64,000 nucleotides of DNA. Source: Bacillota bacterium (GTDB lineage: Bacteria; Bacillota; Clostridia; Oscillospirales; Ruminococcaceae). Position numbers and translations under genes: made by a program. Below the pieces are notes generated by a model, which was not told where the DNA came from, searched no databases, and saw only the letters and a program-made list of their open reading frames with translations. The stretch lies in contig JAEWPV010000016.1 of assembly GCA_023460535.1 (NCBI GenBank), forward strand, positions 372,001-436,000, in the 5' to 3' direction. Below, piece by piece: positions 60,596 through 64,000 of this stretch; position 1 is the first letter of the stretch; each line of letters opens with the position of its first letter.

Positions 60596-60895
60596 ATGAA
60601 AACCAAAGGGCAGAAGGGCTTTGCAATTGTCAATATCATTGTTGGGGTTATTTTGATTATGGCGGGCTTTGCCATGTTCTCCGAGCCGTCCACCGGTCCC
60701 GGTGGGTTAATCTCACTGCTTTTGGGTCTTTTGCTCGGCGTGTGCGGTTGGTTAACGCTTAAACGTCTTCGCTCGGAGTATGTACCGGAGAAGACGATGA
60801 GAACGACCCTTATTACAAATCTTGTCCTGTTCATCCTGTCCTGTATCATTTTAGCGGCCTGTACCATCCTGCCGATTGTAGGGCCGATGCTGTAA
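60596..60895 (+). CDS. Small membrane protein, unknown
   Basis: A 99-residue protein with three hydrophobic segments (about residues 9-27, 35-52 and 72-95) and a short basic stretch (LKRLRSEYVPEKTMR) between the second and third. It has no recognisable family motif. GGGAGGG lies before the ATG, and the frame upstream of it is non-coding. It sits alone between two terminators and probably has its own promoter in 60495-60595, though none stands out. Confidence 0.6.
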   Translation: MKTKGQKGFAIVNIIVGVILIMAGFAMFSEPSTGPGGLISLLLGLLLGVCGWLTLKRLRSEYVPEKTMRTTLITNLVLFILSCIILAACTILPIVGPML

Positions 60896-60948
60896 AATGC
60901 GATGAGTTTGCTGATGCATCCGGGTAATTAGCGGAGTAACAACCGTCA

Positions 60949-60993
60949 TAACAAGGGGTAGGTACAAAAAGCTGTACCTACCCCTTGTTATAT
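60949..60993. terminator. Strong terminator
   Basis: TAACAAGGGGTAGGTAC...GTACCTACCCCTTGTTA, a 17-bp stem with an 8-nt loop, between convergent genes. Confidence 0.85.
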
Positions 60994-61049
60994 AGTCGTG
61001 CGGTGTGCAGTACGGTCGTCGAAGTTCCGGTTACAGCCACTCGGGGCCT

Positions 61050-62285
61050 TTACCCAATCATCCGCAGGACGCGCATCATGGTCAGTCGGTTTCTTACATA
61101 GGGCGAGAGAGCAATTAGCTCGGAGGAGATATCGCTTTCCAACCCAATCTCTTCAAGCGACGCCTTTGCGCCCAGCGAGCGAAGTAGCCCGAATAGTTGC
61201 TCGCGGCAGGGGATAGCGCTTAACACAGCGCGCACCCTGCCCCAGTTTTCTGTCAGTGCTTCGGGGGTCACCGCAGTCAGGCAATCGGATTGGTTTTCCT
61301 CAATAATGCCGTCCGCAACCGCGCCAAAGCACCGGCGTACCCAGCCTTCATCTATCGGTCGATACGCCGTTACGGCATCCGAGATATCCTCGCGTTGTGC
61401 CAACCGGTGATATACGTTGCTGCAAAACGGGGTTGCAGCGCCCACCTTTTCTCCATGCATCGCATCGGAGTTGCCTACCACCTTCATCTCCAGCAGGTGA
61501 GAGATGTGGTGCTCGGCACCCGAGGCGGGGCGTGAGTTCCCCGCAAGCTGCATCGCCACACCCGAAAGTATCAGCGCATACATCAGGTCGCCGTAAGCGT
61601 CTTTATCCTGAACCATAAGCTTTTTTGCGCCCGCCACAACCTGCTCTACAGCCTTACGGGTCAGGTCTGCGATATATGAGCAGTAATACTCGCCGGTTAG
61701 CAGGTGGGCGATTTCCCAGTCCGCCAGGCAGATGTACTTGCCCAAGATATCACCGATGCCCGCGCGTGCCAGATGAATCGGGGCGGCGGAGATCACGCCT
61801 ACATCGGCGAGGATTAAAACGGGAGCTGCCGCCGGGATGGTTTTTTTCATGCCGCCCCATGTCATGGCGGCAACGCTCGACGCAAAGCCGTCCACCGTAG
61901 CGGCGGTGGGGACGGAGACGAACGGGATATGATCCCTTTGCGCGCAGTACCGCACGATGTCATGAATTGTACCGCTGCCTACCGCAACTAAAACATCGGT
62001 CTTAGGCATTCGCTCGGTCAAAAGTGCAACCCCGTGCTCATCGGCGTGAAGGTTTTCGGCGGGCAGAATAATCTCCGCGCAGCCCGTGGGACGGGTAAGG
62101 TTTTTGGCATGAGCGGTGTTGCTGTCATACACCGCCGTAACCCGTCCGGTAAGCCCCAGTTCACCGAGTGTTTGCATAAGCTCGGCAAGACAGCCCGGTT
62201 CTATTACGATGCGCTGAATCGTTGTTTGGTGGCTTCTCCCGCAGGGGCAGGAGAGTACATGGAAATCCTGTTGCGTTAAAATCAT
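61050..62285 (-). CDS. araM: Glycerol-1-phosphate dehydrogenase (AraM/EgsA type)
   Basis: A 411-residue member of the sn-glycerol-1-phosphate dehydrogenase family, reducing dihydroxyacetone phosphate to G1P with NAD(P)H. Features: DVLVAVGSGTIHDIVRY for NAD binding, VSVPTAATVDGFAS, LARAGIGDILGKY with the metal-binding Asp, and PASGAEHHISHLLEMK plus HGEKVG supplying metal histidines. In Bacillus subtilis araM lies in the arabinose operon, and here too a GH51 gene and regulator are adjacent. AGGATG precedes the ATG. Whether the cell uses G1P for lipids is unknown. Confidence 0.9.
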   Translation of the reverse strand: MILTQQDFHVLSCPCGRSHQTTIQRIVIEPGCLAELMQTLGELGLTGRVTAVYDSNTAHAKNLTRPTGCAEIILPAENLHADEHGVALLTERMPKTDVLVAVGSGTIHDIVRYCAQRDHIPFVSVPTAATVDGFASSVAAMTWGGMKKTIPAAAPVLILADVGVISAAPIHLARAGIGDILGKYICLADWEIAHLLTGEYYCSYIADLTRKAVEQVVAGAKKLMVQDKDAYGDLMYALILSGVAMQLAGNSRPASGAEHHISHLLEMKVVGNSDAMHGEKVGAATPFCSNVYHRLAQREDISDAVTAYRPIDEGWVRRCFGAVADGIIEENQSDCLTAVTPEALTENWGRVRAVLSAIPCREQLFGLLRSLGAKASLEEIGLESDISSELIALSPYVRNRLTMMRVLRMIG

Positions 62286-62340
62286 TGGGCAATCACATCC
62301 TATCCATCTCGCATTGTATCACCTTTTCCCACTAATAAAA

Positions 62341-62406
62341 AGGTGGTACCGCTGTAAAGGCAGTTTCTTGCAGACGCGCTGTTCGTCGGTTGACAGCGGG
62401 TTTTTT
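62341..62406 (+). other. T-box-like 3' fragment
   Basis: AGGTGGTACCGC (62341-62352), close to the conserved T-box antiterminator sequence, is followed by a stem CCGCTGT (62349-62355)/ACAGCGG (62393-62399) and T6. The 5' T-box stems are not evident and a promoter overlaps the terminator part, so it may be a remnant or chance. Confidence 0.35.
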
Positions 62407-62418
62407 ACGGCTTATACT
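62390..62418 (+). promoter_or_regulatory. Promoter for ArsR-like regulator
   Basis: -35 TTGACA (62390-62395), 17-bp spacer, -10 TATACT (62413-62418). Near consensus, about 55 bp before the GTG start at 62474. Confidence 0.75.
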
Positions 62419-62473
62419 GAAGGGGAACAAGCGGTTAAATACAGGAATCGAAAAGCCTGCGGGGGGTACGGTT

Positions 62474-63385
62474 GTGTACATCAATTCACTGGACGAGGGA
62501 CTAAAGCTCTTCAAGGCACTGGGCTCGGAGATTCGCGTCGAGATTATCAAGCTCCTGCTGGGCGGTAAACGCCTTAGTATGAATGAAATTGCGTCGGCGC
62601 TCAGCATCACCAACGGCGCATTAACCAGCCACATCAAGCAGCTCGAAGAGTGCGGCATTTTAGCGGTAGAAAGCAGACCCGGGGTGCACGGAAATCAAAA
62701 ATTCTGCTCTGTTAATCTCGAGCGGCTTATTATTGAGTTTGCATCGCGCGAGGAATATAAGAACAGCTACGAAACGCAGCTCAGGGTAGGGCGGTTTTCC
62801 GATTACAGCGTGTATCCCACCTGCGGAATTGCAACGAAAAACGCGTTAATCGGCGAGGTGGACGACCCAAGATATTTTTCACATCCCGATCGATACGATG
62901 CGGACATCCTTTGGTTTACCAAGGGGTATGTGGAGTACATGATTCCAAACCTCGTACCCGCCTTTCATTCTATCGACCAGATTTCAATCTCCGCCGAGCT
63001 CAGCTCGGAGGCGCCCGGCGTGAACAACATCTGGCCTTCGGACATTCGCTTTTACCTAAGCGGCGTCTATTTAGGCTCTTGGACAAGTCCCGGGGATTTC
63101 GGCGATAAAAAGGGTACCTTTACGCCCGATTGGTGGTACCGAAACTTCAACCAGTACGGTTTGCTAAAGCTTTTGGTTGTAAACCACAGTGGAACGTATA
63201 TCGACGGGCTACAGATATCCGATGTAACAATCCGCGACTTAAGCATCGGTTCAATGGATCATATCAAGCTGCGGCTTGCCGTAACCGATGATACCAAGCC
63301 TGCGGGCGGGCTGACGATATTCGGTGAATCGTTTGGCAACTACAATCAAAACATCAATGTGCGCGTCAGCTACAGTGCACAGTAA
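62474..63385 (+). CDS. ArsR-like winged-helix regulator with large effector domain
   Basis: A 303-residue regulator. Residues 1-80 are an ArsR-type winged helix (LFKALGSEIRVEIIKLLLGG, MNEIASALSITNGALTSHIKQLEECGI). The rest (about 100-303) is a beta-rich domain with many aromatic residues, e.g. DWWYRNFNQYGLLKLLVV, unlike classic metal-sensing ArsR proteins, and probably binds a carbohydrate-type ligand. The start is a GTG with GGGGGG upstream. It lies divergent from araM and convergent with a GH51 gene, so control of arabinan use is a reasonable guess. Confidence 0.75.
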   Translation: MYINSLDEGLKLFKALGSEIRVEIIKLLLGGKRLSMNEIASALSITNGALTSHIKQLEECGILAVESRPGVHGNQKFCSVNLERLIIEFASREEYKNSYETQLRVGRFSDYSVYPTCGIATKNALIGEVDDPRYFSHPDRYDADILWFTKGYVEYMIPNLVPAFHSIDQISISAELSSEAPGVNNIWPSDIRFYLSGVYLGSWTSPGDFGDKKGTFTPDWWYRNFNQYGLLKLLVVNHSGTYIDGLQISDVTIRDLSIGSMDHIKLRLAVTDDTKPAGGLTIFGESFGNYNQNINVRVSYSAQ

Positions 63386-63405
63386 AGCAAAACACAGTAC
63401 GATAG

Positions 63406-63441
63406 CATTCCCCTCACCAAAACGGTGAGGGGAATGTGTTT
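63406..63441. terminator. Bidirectional terminator
   Basis: CATTCCCCTCACC-AAAAC-GGTGAGGGGAATG, a 13-bp perfect stem, followed by TGTTTTT. Confidence 0.88.
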
Positions 63442-64000
63442 TTATGCGCGTTTTAAGCGAATGACGTTCCACGACGCCTTGTGCAAAACGGTTTTTAACA
63501 CGCCGCCATCCAGCTCGCCGTCCTGTCGAGTGCCGGGGGCGACCTTTTGCTCGACCGCGGAATTGGAAGCGCTCATATCAAAGCCCTCCATGCAGATCCA
63601 TTCCAGCATCGAAACATCGCCAAAGGCACGCAGGTCGGTTTCCAACAGGATGTCCTCCGAGCAGCTGCGGTTTACGGCAAAGACGGTAATCTCCTCGGTC
63701 TCGGGGTTGTAAACGGGTATCGCCTCGATGTCGGTTACATCGCTGTGGCCCTTGGTATCATGCTTTGTGGTGTTTAAAATGGGCTGCAGCGCAATTCCGC
63801 GACCGTATACCGAGGCATGCAGGAACGGGTAGTAGATTGTCTGCTTCCACGCGGTTCCGTCCGTCTCGGTCATAACCGGCGCGATTACGTTAACAAGCTG
63901 GGCAAGGCACGCCATGCGAACCCGGTTGCTGTACTTTAAGAAGGTGATTAAAACCAGCCCAACAACCAACGCATCTTCGAAGGTGTATATGTCCTCCAAA
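63442..64000 (-). CDS. GH51 alpha-L-arabinofuranosidase, C-terminal part
   Basis: The last 186 codons of a GH51-family arabinofuranosidase; the 5' part with the catalytic barrel lies beyond the right edge. Seen: the conserved FEDALVVGLVLITFL, RVRMACLAQLVNVIAPVMTE, TIYYPFLHASVYGRG at the barrel end, then the C-terminal beta-sandwich domain with TVFAVNRSCSEDILLETDLRAFG. The enzyme releases arabinose from arabinan or arabinoxylan. No signal peptide can be judged. It pairs with araM and an ArsR-like regulator nearby. Confidence 0.9.
   Translation of the reverse strand, partial: LEDIYTFEDALVVGLVLITFLKYSNRVRMACLAQLVNVIAPVMTETDGTAWKQTIYYPFLHASVYGRGIALQPILNTTKHDTKGHSDVTDIEAIPVYNPETEEITVFAVNRSCSEDILLETDLRAFGDVSMLEWICMEGFDMSASNSAVEQKVAPGTRQDGELDGGVLKTVLHKASWNVIRLKRA

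Overview
This window looks like chromosome from a low-to-mid GC, anaerobic, Gram-positive bacterium of the class Clostridia (Bacillota). The evidence is AGGAGG-type ribosome binding sites on nearly every gene, a nondiscriminating-type aspS followed by gatCAB, an L10-leader attenuator, a CIRCE element, acetate kinase plus formate-THF ligase, and YesMN-type sugar sensing. I cannot name the genus from the sequence. There are no rRNA, tRNA, CRISPR, prophage or insertion-sequence genes. Most of the window is ordinary core genome on both strands, with small accessory patches.

Layout. 1-5.9 kb: partial gene at the left edge, HTH regulator with palindromic promoter region, ackA, tmcAL and a mutarotase-fold protein. 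6-10.3 kb (minus): fhs-tsaE-tsaB-upp. 10.6-13.7 kb: family-4 uracil-DNA glycosylase, a GT2-GtrA glycosyltransferase and an acyltransferase. 13.8-16.4 kb: HD-GYP phosphodiesterase, ParA-type ATPase and a ComFB-domain protein. 16.4-23.1 kb: a four-domain sulfur/CoA oxidoreductase, a PNPOx-fold protein, hsp20 under a perfect CIRCE, a DUF2804 protein, and an ECF sigma/membrane protein/MntR-like cluster. 23.3-27.4 kb (minus): hom-thrB-lysC with an ACT-domain protein. 27.9-34.4 kb: an AI-2E-family membrane protein, then a sugar-sensing cassette in which two periplasmic-type sugar-binding proteins flank a YesM/YesN pair. 34.5-39.9 kb (minus): ddl-murI-DUF1934-argS and a MetH-like protein lacking its zinc cysteines. 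40.1-43.9 kb: rpmG-secE-nusG-rplKAJL, ending at a terminator with no rpoBC. 44-48.7 kb: MFS remnant, PhzF-family gene and galK-galT-galE. 48.9-53.3 kb: EAL protein with degenerate GGDEF, orphan LivK-type lipoprotein, MshEN-like/CheX-like protein and a CheY. 53.5-58.8 kb: aspS-gatCAB. 58.8-64 kb: DUF6076-like protein, small membrane protein, araM-type dehydrogenase, ArsR-like regulator and the 3' end of a GH51 arabinofuranosidase gene.

Themes. Cyclic-di-GMP is a recurrent candidate signal: one EAL protein, one HD-GYP protein, one ComFB-domain protein and one MshEN-like protein joined to a CheX-type phosphatase lie within 40 kb. Carbohydrate use is the second theme: Leloir galactose genes, arabinofuranosidase/araM, and YesMN with two binding proteins but no permease or ATPase. 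The most unexpected DNA feature is a roughly 95-bp structured intergenic repeat, present in three copies (26.8, 50.7 and 58.9 kb) upstream of unrelated genes.
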